From assembly GCA_963823215.1 (NCBI GenBank), contig CAWGKT010000006.1:1-64000 (forward strand): a stretch of 64,000 bases of DNA. Direction: 5' to 3'. The notes under the pieces were generated by a model. It was not told the origin of the DNA. It worked only from the letters and a program-made list of their open reading frames with translations, and searched no databases. The translations under genes and the position numbers were made by a program. Below, one piece after another: positions 36,981 to 47,860 of the stretch. Each line of letters starts with the position of its first letter. The first letter of the stretch is position 1. Source of the DNA: CAIWHR01 sp963823215. Lineage in GTDB: Bacteria > Pseudomonadota > Gammaproteobacteria > Burkholderiales > Casimicrobiaceae.

Positions 36981-38297
36981 AGCTTGGTCGAGATCGGCGG
37001 CGTCCTGCTGGCCCTGATGTTCGTGCTGCTCGCCGCGGGCGTGTGGATCGGCATGACGCTGGCGATCATCGGCGGCGTGGGCATGGTCTGGTTCACCACG
37101 CTTTCGGTCGGCGTCACGGCCAAGAACCTCTTCACTGCGTTCTGGAACGCGAACGCCTCCTGGGAGCTCGCGGCGTTGCCGCTGTTCATCTGGATGGGCG
37201 AGATTCTTTTCCGCACGCGGCTTTCCGAGCAGATGTTCTCGGGGCTCGCGCCCTGGCTCAACCGTGTGCCCGGACGCCTGATGCACACGACCATCCTCGG
37301 ATGCGGAATCTTCGGCTCGGTGTCGGGGTCCTCGGCCGCGACCTGCGCGACGATTTCCAAGGTCGCGCTGCCGGAGCTTCTGCGGCGTGGCTACGACGAG
37401 CGTATTGCATTGGGATCGCTCGCCACCGCCGGCACGCTCGGCATCCTCATCCCGCCCTCGATCACGATGGTGGTCTACGCCGTCGCGGCGGAAGCGTCGA
37501 TCATCCGGATTTTCCTCGCGGGCTTCCTGCCGGGTCTCTTACTGATGGTGCTGTTCTCGGGTTACATCGCGTGGTGGGCCTGGCGGCACCCGGAGCTCCA
37601 GCCTCCGCCGGAACCGCCCACGACATTCGCCGAGAAGCTGCGCCGCTCCGGCCAACTCATTCCGTGCATGCTGCTGATCGTGTTCATCGTGATCGTGCTC
37701 GTCGCCGGCTGGGCCACGGCCACCGAGTGCGCGGCGTACGGCGTTCTCGGATCGCTGATCCTCGCCTGGACGGGGGGCTCGCTCGACCGCCGGTCGTTCA
37801 TCGACAGCCTGATGGGCGCTACGCGCGTCTCGTGCATGATCATGTTCATCCTCGCGGGGGCGAAGTTCCTGTCGATGACGATGGGTTACACCGGCATCCC
37901 GCGCGCGCTCGCCGAGTGGGTCGCGGCGCTCAACCTGCCACCCTATGGCGTGATCGCCGTGCTGTGCGTGGCCTACATCATCCTAGGTACCGCGCTCGAC
38001 GGCATCTCGATGATCGTGCTCACTTCGGCGGTCGTGTTGCCGATGATTCAGAAGGCGGGCTTCGACCTCATCTGGTTCGGGATTTTCATCGTGCTGCTGG
38101 TCGAGATCGCGGAGGTGACGCCGCCCGTGGGCTTCAACCTCTTCGTCCTGCAGAACATGACCGGGCGAGACAGCAACACGATCGCGCGGATGTCGCTGCC
38201 CTTCTTCGCGCTGCTCATCGTCTGCATCGCGCTCATCACCGCCTTCCCGGAGATCGCGACCTGGCTGCCCGACGTGGTGATGGGCATCGATAAATAG
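36978..38297 (+). CDS. TRAP transporter large permease (DctM)
   Basis: The ATG at 36978 gives MSLVEIGGVLLALMFVLLAA, the usual DctM start. The protein has about 12 membrane segments with GCGIFGSVSGSSAATCATIS, LGSLATAGTLGILIPPSITM and LVEIAEVTPPVGFNLFVLQN, all conserved in the DctM/ion-transporter superfamily. It forms the translocation path with DctQ. A longer reading from 36903 runs through the tandem repeat and is judged artificial. The repeat probably arose by slippage and duplicates the translation-start region. No frame errors occur. Confidence 0.88.
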   Translation: MSLVEIGGVLLALMFVLLAAGVWIGMTLAIIGGVGMVWFTTLSVGVTAKNLFTAFWNANASWELAALPLFIWMGEILFRTRLSEQMFSGLAPWLNRVPGRLMHTTILGCGIFGSVSGSSAATCATISKVALPELLRRGYDERIALGSLATAGTLGILIPPSITMVVYAVAAEASIIRIFLAGFLPGLLLMVLFSGYIAWWAWRHPELQPPPEPPTTFAEKLRRSGQLIPCMLLIVFIVIVLVAGWATATECAAYGVLGSLILAWTGGSLDRRSFIDSLMGATRVSCMIMFILAGAKFLSMTMGYTGIPRALAEWVAALNLPPYGVIAVLCVAYIILGTALDGISMIVLTSAVVLPMIQKAGFDLIWFGIFIVLLVEIAEVTPPVGFNLFVLQNMTGRDSNTIARMSLPFFALLIVCIALITAFPEIATWLPDVVMGIDK

Positions 38298-38387
38298 GCA
38301 GCGCGAAACATAAGAACGTCCGACCCGGAGCCAAGCGGTCGATTCATTCGCTTGCAACGAAACAACCGAGCCGCGAACACCCTTCGC

Positions 38388-41300
38388 ATGCAGGCTCCGG
38401 TATATGCTTCCGATTGTCTTGAGAATCGTGGGCGGGCAACATCGAGCCTCCACCGCGATCCCTGGGAGGACGGGAGAGGGAGCATAGAGACCAGTACGGC
38501 GAAAAACCGGGGCTGCGGGTTTGGCTGCCGCGCGCTCCTGACGCTATCGCTGGCGACGGTTGCTGCGATCGTCCTGTTTTCCGACGCCTGCGCTACGGGC
38601 GCCACATTCGCTGCACCCGAGCGAATTACCGTCGTCACCGACTTCGACTACCCGCCGTTCCTGTTCACGTCGGACGACGGCGAGCTGAAGGGCATCATCC
38701 GCGACAAGTGGCGCCGCTGGTCGGAGAGGACCGGCATTCCGGCTGAGGTCAAGGGAAAGACCTGGATCGAGGCGCAGCGATCGGTCCAGGAGGGCATCGA
38801 CGACGTCATCGAGACGCTGTCGTTCACCCCCGAGCGCGCCGGCTTGTACGAGTACTCCCAGCCCTACGCGCCCGTCGAGGCGAAGGTCTACTTCCATCGC
38901 AGCATCTCGGGCATCAGCGACGTCGGCCAGCATGCGCGGCTTCACGATCGGCGCCAAACGAGGAAGCGCCTGCGGCGAGTGGCTGTCGGAGCGGGGAATC
39001 ACGTTACGCGAGTACCCGCGTTCGGAGGCACTGGTCAACGCCGCAGGTCGCGGGCGAGATCCGGCTGTTCTGCATGGATTCGATGACGGCGCGGTACTAC
39101 CTGTACAAGCTCCAGCTCGCGGATGACTTTCGCGCCTCGCCGCCGCTCTACTCGACCGAGTTTCATTGGGCCGTCAAGAAGGGCCGTACGGAGCTCCTTG
39201 CGTTCATCCAGCAGGGATTCGACAAGTTCGCGCCGAACGAGCTCGAGGATATCAACAACAAGTGGGTCGGAAACCCGATCCGGTTTCCGATAGCGACCCG
39301 CTTCTGGTACTACCTCGCGACCGTTGCCGTGATCGCATTGGTGCTCTACCTCGTGCTCGTCGTCTGGAACCGGATGCTGCGCAAGCGTGTCGCGGCCAAG
39401 ACGGCCGAGCTCGACAGCGCGCTCGGTTCTCTCCGCCAGGCGGTGGGCGCGGGCAACGTCGGCCTGTTCGACTGGGACCTGAAGACTGACCGTATCCACT
39501 ATTCGCCCGAGTGGAAGCGCCAGATCGGACACGATGACGATGAAATCTCCGATACGTATTCCGAATGGCACGACCGAATCCATCCGGACGATCGAGAGCG
39601 CGTGCTCGCGGTGGTCCGCGAATGCATCGACGCCCGTCCGCACGAGTGCCGGCGTCCAATACCGCTTTCGTCACAAGGACGGCAGCTACCGGTGGATCCT
39701 CGCGCAAGCGGGCGCGCAACTCGATGCGCTCGGCAAGGTGTCGAGAATTGTGGGCTCGCACGTCGACATCACCGATCAGAAGCGCAACGAAGCGCTGGTG
39801 GCCGGCCAGGCGCAGGTGCACGAGCTCATGGCTACGGGTGCTCCGCTCGAGCAGTCGCTCGACACGCTGCTGCGCGTCGTCGAGGACCAATCGGCGGGCA
39901 TGCTCGGTTCGATCCTGGTGCTCGATGCCGACGGCACCCACGTGCACCATCTTGCGGCGCCCAGCCTGCCGGACGAATTCTGTCGCGCCATAGACGGCGA
40001 ATCGATCGGCGAAGGCGCCGGGTCGTGCGGGACCGCCATGCATCGAGGCGAACCTGTGATCGTCGAGGATATCGCAAGCGATCCGTTGTGGGCCGGCTAT
40101 CGCGAAATTGCGCTGCGCCACGGATTGCGGGCGGCGTGGTCGACGCCGATCTTCGACGCGGACAAGAAGGTCCTGGGCTCCTTCGCGCTGTATTTCACCG
40201 AACCGCGCCGCCCGTCCGAATTTCATCGGGACCTGATTGCGATGGTGACCCACTGCGCAGCCATCGTGATCACCAAGCGCCGGGAACAGCTCGCGCTGAT
40301 CGAGGGCGAAGAGCGGCTTGCGACTTGCCGTCATCGGCGCACGCCTGGGGACCTGGCATTTCGACCTGTCCACTCGCCGGCTCGTATGCTCGGATGCGTG
40401 TCTCGCGCTTTGCGGGCTTGCGCCGGGAACGGCGTTCTCGCCGGAGCGGTTCCTCGAAGTGCTGCACCCCGCGGACCGCGAAGCTTCCGACGCCGCGTTG
40501 CGCCGTGCACTGAAGGATCACGTCGGCTACGAGACCGAGCTTCGCGTGATCTGGCCCGATGGGTCCATTCATTGGCTTGCAGTGCGCGGCCGGGCATACC
40601 CCGGTCCCGATGGCAGGACCGCCAGGATGGAAGGCATCGTTTTCGACATTACCGGGCGCAAGCTCGACACGGAGCGCATCCAGCGCCTCGACCGCGTTCA
40701 CGCGCTGCTTTCCGGCATCAATTCGGTCATCGTGCGCGTGCGCGACGACCAGGAGCTGGTGCAGGAGGCCTGCCGCCTGGCGATCGTGATGGGCCGCTTT
40801 CGATGCGCGTGGATCGGCATCGTCGATCGCTCGGTCCAGGCGTGCGACTGGCCGCCTCGCACGGCGCCGACGAAGGATTCCTCGAGGAGCTCGATGCGAC
40901 GCTGCTGCGCGCATGGCTCTGCCGCGCACGGCATCCTGCACACGACGCTCGAGCGCGCAGGCGCCTCTCGTCGTCAACGATGTCGAGCAGGCGAGGAGGC
41001 AGCATTCCGATGCTCGCGGCACTGCGGGAACGCGGCATCCGCGCGTACGCGATCCTGCCGCTCGTGGCGAACGGCGAGGCGACTCGGCGTCATGGGCTTG
41101 TATTCGGAGGCAACCGAACTCGTTCGATGCGGCGGAGCTCGGCTTGCTGCATGAGATCGCCGGCGATATCGCGTTCGGGCTCGATCACATCCGCAAAGAG
41201 GAGCAGATCACGCTTCTCGCCTACTACGACTCACTGACGGGCCTCGCCAACCGGTCGCTGTTCCACGATCGCCTGACTGCCATGCTGCGTGTAGCGGAGC

Positions 41301-42536
41301 GCGAGGGACAAACGATCGCGCTGTGCGTCGCGGATCTCGATCATTTCAAGAACTTCAACGACGCGCTGGGGCGCGAGAACGGCGACCTGCTTCTCGTCGA
41401 GTTCGGAAAGCGGCTGGTCAGTTGCGCCAACACGCCGGAGCAGGTCGCGCGGCTGGGATCGGATCGATTCGTGATCGCGTTGCCCGCAAGAGCGGGCAGC
41501 CGAGCGCCTCCCCCGCAACGCATCGAAGCGCACCTCGATCGCTGCACGGCGCAGCCGTTCCGGATTGCAGGCAGCGAAGTGCACATCGCCGCGCGCTTCG
41601 GCATCTCGCTTCTATCCGCCGGACGGCATCGACGCGGATGCGCTGTTCCGAAACGCCGAGGCGGCGCTCAAGAACGCCAAAGCCGAAGGCGAGCGCGTGC
41701 TGTTCTACATGCCGCACATGACCGAGCGGGTCGGCGAGCGGGTGGCGCTGGAGAACCGCCTGCGGCGGCGCGCTCGAAAGGACGAATTCGTGCTGTACTA
41801 CCAGCCGAAGGTCGACGCGGTCACCTTTGCGGTGACCGGCGTCGAGGCTCTGCTGCGCTGGCAGGATCCGCACGCGGGTCTCGTGCTTCCGGCGGACATT
41901 CGTGCCGCTGCTCGAGGAAACCGGCATGATCCTCGAGGTCGGCGCCTGGGCGATCGGTCGCGCGATCGCCGATCACTCACGGTGGATGGCACGAGGGCTG
42001 CCAGCGCCGCGCGTGGCCGTCAACGTATCGGCCGTCCAGTTGCGGCAGCGCGACTTCGTCGACCTGGTCGCAAGGATGCGCTCGCCAGTCGTCACTTTCG
42101 CGGACGCAATCGCCGCTCGACATCGAGATCACCGAGAGCGTGATCATGAAGGACGTCGAGGCCAATGTCGGCAAGCTTCGGGCTATCCACGATCTCGGCG
42201 TCAAGATCGCGATCGACGATTTCGGCACGGGCTACTCGTCGCTCAGCTACCTCGCGCGGCTGCCGGTGCAGGTGCTCAAGATCGACGTGAGCTTCATCGC
42301 CAGAATGTGCAGGAGACGCAGCATCGTTACGCTGGTCGCGACGATGATCTCGCTCGCGCATTCGCTCGGGCTGACCGTCGTTGCCGAGGGCGTCGAAACC
42401 GAGGAGCAGGCCGCCGCGCTGCAAGCGGCTCGGCTGCGACGAGCTGCAGGGCTATCTCATCGGCAAGCCCGTGACCTTCGAGCAGCTCGCCGCGATGCTG
42501 CAACCCACCCTTCTCCGTCGTCAATCGAACGCGTAG
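38388..42536 (+). CDS. Sensor protein: periplasmic binding-like domain, PAS, GAF, degenerate GGDEF, EAL; frameshifted
   Basis: Domains in order: signal or first helix (about 38520-38600); a SBP_bac_3-like periplasmic domain (ITVVTDFDYPPFLFTSDDGE); a membrane helix (FWYYLATVAVIALVLYLVLV, near 39310); PAS (VGLFDWDLKTDRIHYSPEWK) with a PAC segment; GAF (LDTLLRVVEDQSAGMLGSIL); a second PAS; another GAF-like part; GGDEF (LLAYYDSLTGLANRSLFHDR); and EAL (VEALLRWQDPHAG, LDIEITESVIMKDVEANVGK, IAIDDFGTGYSSLSYLARLP, VVAEGVETEEQ). The GGDEF signature reads GSDRF, so cyclase activity is probably lost, while the EAL residues look intact: a likely c-di-GMP phosphodiesterase responding to a small periplasmic ligand. 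About ten frame changes are needed; the start is approximate. Its 3' end overlaps the convergent gene by 16 bp. Confidence 0.7.
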
Positions 42537-43416
42537 CGGAGCTGCGCACGCACGCTCTTGAGCGAGTCGTTGGAGCTCGAGAGCTCCGGTGGACGCCGCA
42601 CTTCCAGCGGCACGTATAGGAGCTCCGCGGCGACGCTCCAACGCGGATCGAAGCCGTAACGCATGCCGATCGTAAGCCAGGGAAGATTGCCGTCGGAGTT
42701 GAGCCGAGACCGATCGTGCGTGAGCGCGACAAAGGCATCGACCTGCACCTTTAGCCACGTCCGCGCAACGCCGCCGCTCGCGTACAGTTTCAGGTCTCCG
42801 GCATCCCAGCCCACCGTTGCGTCGATGCCGGCATAGTTCGCCGTAAAGGTGTCCTGCGAAGGCGCCCGGCAGTCACCCGGATTTTCCGAAGGGTTCGAGG
42901 AGCCCGCCACGCGCGCGGGGCATGTGATGTCGCCGTCGACCTTGCCGAGCTGGCCCAGCGCACGCATCGACAGTGAAAACGGATGGCTCTCGACCAGACG
43001 CCGCCCGACGGCCAGCGCAACCACGTTGCGCGCCTGCGACCCCGCGAGCTGCAGCGGGGGCGTATATCCGAGCTCCGCGACCCAGTCGCCGGGAAGCCCG
43101 AGCGCGAGTCGAAGCCGCCCGATTACCGGCGACTTGTTCAGGTCTTCGTTCTTGGACCCGCCGAAGCCCACGTGCTGCTGCGCGTCGCTCAGGCGCGGGA
43201 TGTTGCCAAGCTCGAGTGCGGCATTCCAACGCCATGGCGCGAGCCGGGGAGTCTCGCCGAACGACGTCATCAGCGTGGTACCCGCGAAGTAGCGCATCGC
43301 CCATCCCTCCGGCGAGTCGGAGGCGACGTTCGGTCGTCCTCGATCAGCAGTTGCCCGAACGCGACCCGGGACAGCAGCAACAAGGCCGACAGCCAGGGGC
43401 GACTCGACCGGCCCAT
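42521..43416 (-). CDS. Outer-membrane beta-barrel protein, one frameshift
   Basis: The ATG at 43416 gives MGRSSRPWLSALLLLLSRVA-like text (a signal peptide). After a shift near 43335 it continues EGWAMRYFAGTTLMTSFGET, WNAALELGNIPRLSDAQQHV, PGDWVAELGYTPPLQLAGSQ, DLKLYASGGVARTWLKVQVD and FDPRWSVAAELLYVPLEVRR, ending SLKSVRAQLRYAFD. The alternating aromatic/hydrophobic strands and terminal aromatic-Asp suggest an outer-membrane barrel. No specific family is recognised. It is preceded on the same strand by another exported protein and converges on the EAL sensor gene. Confidence 0.55.
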
Positions 43417-43437
43417 GACGTTGCCTTCGTCCCGCGA

Positions 43438-44294
43438 TCAGAAAACCTGGGGCTGAATCGGGCTGACCCGGTTGTTCGGCAGATTGACCACCGCGGACGT
43501 CGACGACGTGAACGTAATGGTGATGGTGCCGTCGTTTCCGACGAGTGTCGGCCGGCCGGTGTACGGACACGTGAGGCACTGGCCGCCTCGATACTTGTCG
43601 AGCGTGGCGGTGAACGGTGGTGCCGTTGTTGGTAAGCGGCCCGGCGGCGACATACCACTCGGAGTGCCCGCCCGCTTCGTACGTGAACATCGACATGACC
43701 AGTACGCCGTGCTTGACGTCGAAGTTGTAGCCGGTGCCGTCCTCGGCCGGGTTCCACCACAGACCCACGACGGGGCGTGATCGTCTCGGCGACGTCGGAG
43801 TCCCGAGACGGAGGCCGACGCACCCGCAAAATTGGTCGCCACGTTCTGGACGGGCGCGCCGCTGCGGTCGATCGCGTCGGTGCCGTCGGTCGGCAGCGAC
43901 GCGTACGTCACCTGATCGACTCCGGCATAATTGACGGTGCCGTTGGCCAGCGGCAGGAAGCCGCTGGGAATCGTGAAGTCGGGCGTCACGAGGCCCAGCG
44001 CGGCGAAGCCCGGCGTCGCGATCAGCACGCGGCGTCCGGCGGTGCTCGAGCTCGGCAGGTTCGACATGAACGTAATGGATCTTGGTCGTGATGCCGTTCG
44101 AGCTGGTGAGCACCTGGTTCATCCAGAGGTGCTCACCGTTCGGCGCTGAAGGACTCGTGCATCACGATGAATTGCACGGTGCCATCCGCATTGGAGTAGA
44201 TCTGCTCGATCCTGAAGGTATGAAAGTTTGCCAGCGCCGCGGACGTCGCGAGCAGGAGGATCGTCAGGACACAGGAGCGCAGTGTTCGAAGCAT
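43438..44294 (-). CDS. Exported conserved hypothetical protein, frameshifted
   Basis: The start MLRTLRSCVLTILLLATSAA is a signal peptide cleaved near ALANFHTFRIEQIYSNADG. It continues with TVQFIVMHESF, GRRVLIATPGFAALGLVTPD, FTIPSGFLPLANGTVNYAGV and DQVTYASLPTDGTDAIDRSG. The C-terminal third (after correction) has PVVGLWWNPAEDGTGYNFDV, MFTYEAGGHSEWYVAAGPL and GNDGTITITFTSSTSAVVNL. I recognise this architecture from uncharacterised betaproteobacterial proteins. It is probably periplasmic or secreted. Frame changes lie near 44135, 44050, 43800 and 43620. Confidence 0.55.
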
Positions 44295-44467
44295 GGAGGC
44301 CTCCATCGAAGCGATGCAGCGAGGCCGGGATGGAACGCCCACTCTGGGCTCGCATGCCGAGAGCAAACATGGGCAACCGCCCCGCCATTCCATCCGGATC
44401 CGCCTTGACGCTCCATGGACCCCTCCCCATAATCCAAACGGAACGCAACTGACGCCATCGTGCACCC

Positions 44468-45592
44468 ATGACCGCCGCCGAGCCGGCAAATGGCCAATCG
44501 CTCGCAACCGGCGGTGCAACCGGTGTAACGGGCAACGCCCCTGCCGGCACCGCTGGAACGACAGTCCGGCGCCGCACGGTTCGACCCGAGTTCAGCGGCT
44601 CGACCGGTGAGTATTTCCGGATCTGGATCGTCAACCTCTTCTTTTCCCTGGTCACCCTCGGCGTGTTCTCGCCGTGGGCGAAGGTGAGAAAGAAGAAATA
44701 CTTCTATGGCAGCACGCGCTTCGACGGCGACACGTTCGACTATTTCGGCAACCCGAAGGCGATACTCAAGGGGCGAGTGATCGCCGTCGTCATCTTCATT
44801 CTCTATGCCATCGCAAGCGAGCTCTATCCCGCGGCACGGCTCATATTCTGGGGAGCCGCACTTCTCCTCTTCCCCTTGGTAATCGTCCGCGCGCTGGCAT
44901 TCAACGCGCGCAACTCGGCGTACCGCGGCTTGCGCTTCGACTTTCTCGCCAAGCCTAAGGAAGCGGCGTGGATCTATATCGGCAAACTCGCCGTCGTCGT
45001 GTTGACGCTGGGCTTCGCCCTGCCATGGTTCATGGCGCGTCAGAAAGCCTTCGTCGTCTCGCAACACGCATTCGGGACAACTCGCTTTCACTGCGAGCTC
45101 CCTGCAGGCAAGTTCTTCGGCATCTATTTTCGCGGCGGCTTGATCGTAATTGGCTGCAGCATCCCCGGCGTGATGGCGGCAATCGCCGTGGGACAGTTCG
45201 CACCCCGCGCCGAGCTTCCCTGGGTCTCGACGCTCGCGTGGGTGCTGCCGCTCATCTTCGTGTATGCGGGCTACATCGTGTCCTATGCGTACATACAAGC
45301 CCGCACCACCAATCTGCTTTGGGGCAATACGTCGGGATCCGGCGTGCGCTTCCAGAGCTCGCTCAAGGCATCCAGGTTGATTGGTCTGCATTTCGGCAAC
45401 ATTGTCGCGGCGGCATTGTCCTTGGGGCTTCTCATTCCGTGGGCCGTCATTCGAACGTTGCGCTACCGGCTCGATAATTTCTCCGGAACGATCGACGACG
45501 ACGTCGCGCACGAGGCCAGTCCGAGGATGGTGCCGGTCGGTGCCGCAGGTCAGGAGCTCGGCGACATCTTCAATCTGGACCTCGGCCTGTGA
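44468..45592 (+). CDS. DUF898 (YjgN-type) inner-membrane protein
   Basis: The 374-residue protein starts MTAAEPANGQSLATGGATGV, has a flexible Gly/Ala-rich N-terminus, then FSGSTGEYFRIWIVNLFFSL and VTLGVFSPWAKVRKKKYFYG. Repeats follow as RGLRFDFLAKPKEAAWIYIG and LTLGFALPWFMARQKAFVVS, then NNLLW-like TTNLLWGNTSGSGVRFQSSL. These are the duplicated DUF898 blocks with about six membrane segments; the function is unknown. The stop overlaps the next GTG start (45589-45592), so this gene and the M48 peptidase are coupled. It is intact. Confidence 0.82.
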   Translation: MTAAEPANGQSLATGGATGVTGNAPAGTAGTTVRRRTVRPEFSGSTGEYFRIWIVNLFFSLVTLGVFSPWAKVRKKKYFYGSTRFDGDTFDYFGNPKAILKGRVIAVVIFILYAIASELYPAARLIFWGAALLLFPLVIVRALAFNARNSAYRGLRFDFLAKPKEAAWIYIGKLAVVVLTLGFALPWFMARQKAFVVSQHAFGTTRFHCELPAGKFFGIYFRGGLIVIGCSIPGVMAAIAVGQFAPRAELPWVSTLAWVLPLIFVYAGYIVSYAYIQARTTNLLWGNTSGSGVRFQSSLKASRLIGLHFGNIVAAALSLGLLIPWAVIRTLRYRLDNFSGTIDDDVAHEASPRMVPVGAAGQELGDIFNLDLGL

Positions 45593-47842
45593 AGCTCGCT
45601 CGAGGGTTCTACTTCGATGGTCGGGTCGCTCGGCGGCACGAGGTTGGCATCCTGCTGGACGGCGAGCGTCTCAAGGTCGTCGGCACCGAGGTCGACGCTG
45701 CTTTTGAGGCGCGCCGCGTGCGGGTGTCCCCCCGGATTGCGCACATACCGCGTTGGATCTACCTGCCCGACGGCGGGACCTGTGTCGTCGACGACAAGGC
45801 ATTTCTGGATCGGTTGACGCACGAAACGACGCTGGAGCAAACCCTGCACAAATGGGAATCTCGTCCCGTCTATGCGGCTATCTCGGTGGCACTGGTGGCC
45901 CTCGCGCTATGGCTCCTGATCGACCACGGTCTTCCGATCGTTGCGCAACACGTCGCCCTGCGGATACCGGTCGGGGCGGAGTCGTCGCTGGGCGAGCAAG
46001 CGCTTTCCGGCATGGACCACTATGTGCTGAAGCCCTCGACGCTACCCGCGCGGCGACAGGAGGTGCTGCGCGCGGAGTTCGCTCGAATGACTCGGATGGC
46101 AGAATCGCTCCCCGAACCCCGCCTGGAGTTCCGCGCGAGCCCCGCCCTCGGCGCCAACGCGTTCGCGCTGCCGTCGGGCATCATCGTCGTTACCGACGAA
46201 ATGATCACCCTTGCCCGTGACGATCGCGAAATCCTGGCCGTTCTGGGTCACGAATTGGGACACGTCGCGCATCGCCATGTGATGCGGCAATTGCTGCAGA
46301 GCTCGGCGACTGCCCTTCTCATTGCCGGCCTTACGGGAGACATCGTCTCGACGACTTCGATTGCCGCCGCCGCGCCTACGCTATTGATACAGGTCAAGTA
46401 CTCGCGCGATAACGAGCGGGACGCCGACCAATATGCATTCGACCTGCTGCAACGACTCGGCATCGACGCGCGCTACTTTGCTGCGATCCTGCAAAGAATC
46501 GACGCAGTCGCGGGGTCGCGCGGAAAAGGCTCCGGCTTTCTTTCTTCTCATCCAGCGACAGAAGAGCGCAAGGCGCTTGCACTCTCTGTGGGTGGCGCGG
46601 TGAACGACGAAGGCAAAACCGCGGAGCAACCCCAGGCACCCACCTCGACGCTGCGGACGGAGCCAGCAGCGCAACCAAGGCCTGAACAGCCCAAGGTTCT
46701 CGACCTGCTCAGCCAGGGCGACTACGAGGAGCTCAATCGCGCTCTGGAGGCGCTTCAAGCCGCGTTCGAAGCGGACCCTCAGACGAGCGTGGAGCTCGAG
46801 AGCGCATTCGCTTCCTTGACCAAAGCGCCGCCTGAGCTCGCGTCGAAGGTGGACGATTGGGTCACCCGGTATCCCACCTCGTACGCTGCAGCAGTCGCCC
46901 GCGGTGGCTACTATCTCTCCCGGGGGATGGATGCGAGGGGCACCAAGTATTCGGCCGATACGCCGGAAAGCGCCATGCGCCAGATGCGCGAGCATTTCCG
47001 TGTCGCCACGCGCCGATCTCGAGCGCTCGCTGACGCTGACCGCAAAGCCCTATCTCAGTCATCGTTATCTCCTGACGATCTCGCGCTATGGCGCCGGCGC
47101 CAAGGCGACACGATTGCACTACGAAGAGGCGATCCGCTGGGCGCCGCAGAGCGTCGAGACCCGGCTCGCGTACATGAGAACGCTCGAGCCGCGCTGGGGC
47201 GGCAGTTATTCGGCGATGGAAGCCTTGTTGGCCGACTCGCGCGCTGAATTGAGTGATTCGCAATCCGTCAGGCGCCTGGCAGCAAGGATTCCCGCCAACC
47301 ACGGCGACGACGCGTACCGCGCAAAGGACTACACGCGCGCGCTTTCGTACTACGATGCAGCGAGCGAGCTCGACGCCACGGCCGACAATCTGTGCAATCG
47401 CGCGCTTGCCCTCAGCGGGTTGAATCGCTTCGACGAAGCATTCACGGAGGCCGGTCGCGCTTTTGCGCTCAACAACTCCGACCGGCGTTGTGCCAGCACG
47501 GCGATTTACGTCGCTTCCCGGGTGTCCAATGCCGACGACGTGATTGATCTGATGGGCAAAGTGATCGACTCGGACCCGTCCGCCCACGAAGCGCTCGTTC
47601 AGCGCGGCTGGCGGTACAGCCAGGGCAACAAGCGCGATCTTGCGTTCGAAGACTATTCGAAAGCCGCCTGGCTGGGCAACGCCTATGCGCAATACGAAGT
47701 ATCGTCGATGTACTGGCGAGGTTACGGCGTCGCGCAGGATCGCGAGCAAGCCGTCGTCTGGATGCGCCGGGCGGCCGAAAACGGCCATGTCCAGGCCAAG
47801 CCGGCGCTCGAGCGGTACCTGGCGGCTCTGGAACGGAAGTAG
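45589..47842 (+). CDS. Membrane M48 family metallopeptidase with DUF4034-like and Sel1/TPR region, one frameshift
   Basis: GTG at 45589 starts VKLARGFYFDGRVARRHEVG. One membrane helix (VYAAISVALVALALWLLIDH) is followed by the peptidase: NAFALPSGIIVVTDEMITLA, then VLGHELGHVAHRHVMRQLL with the HExxH zinc site, then KYSRDNERDADQYAFDLLQR with the third ligand Glu. The second half (LLSQGDYEELNRALEALQAA, then VDDWVTRYPTSYAAAVARGG) resembles DUF4034. After a shift near 47010, Sel1-like repeats close the protein (GNAYAQYEVSSMYWRGYGVA). A peptidase on the periplasmic side acting in envelope quality control is likely; its partner may be the DUF898 protein. Confidence 0.75.
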
Positions 47843-47860
47843 GAAACCTCGAAGACGCCC

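Noticed and set aside
36227..37360. Reverse-strand open frame across dctQ and dctM
   Set aside because: It is antisense to two well-supported TRAP genes and is Pro/Arg-rich with no family text.
39252..40373. Reverse open frame opposite the PAS/GAF region
   Set aside because: It lacks recognisable motifs and lies antisense to conserved PAS and GAF segments.
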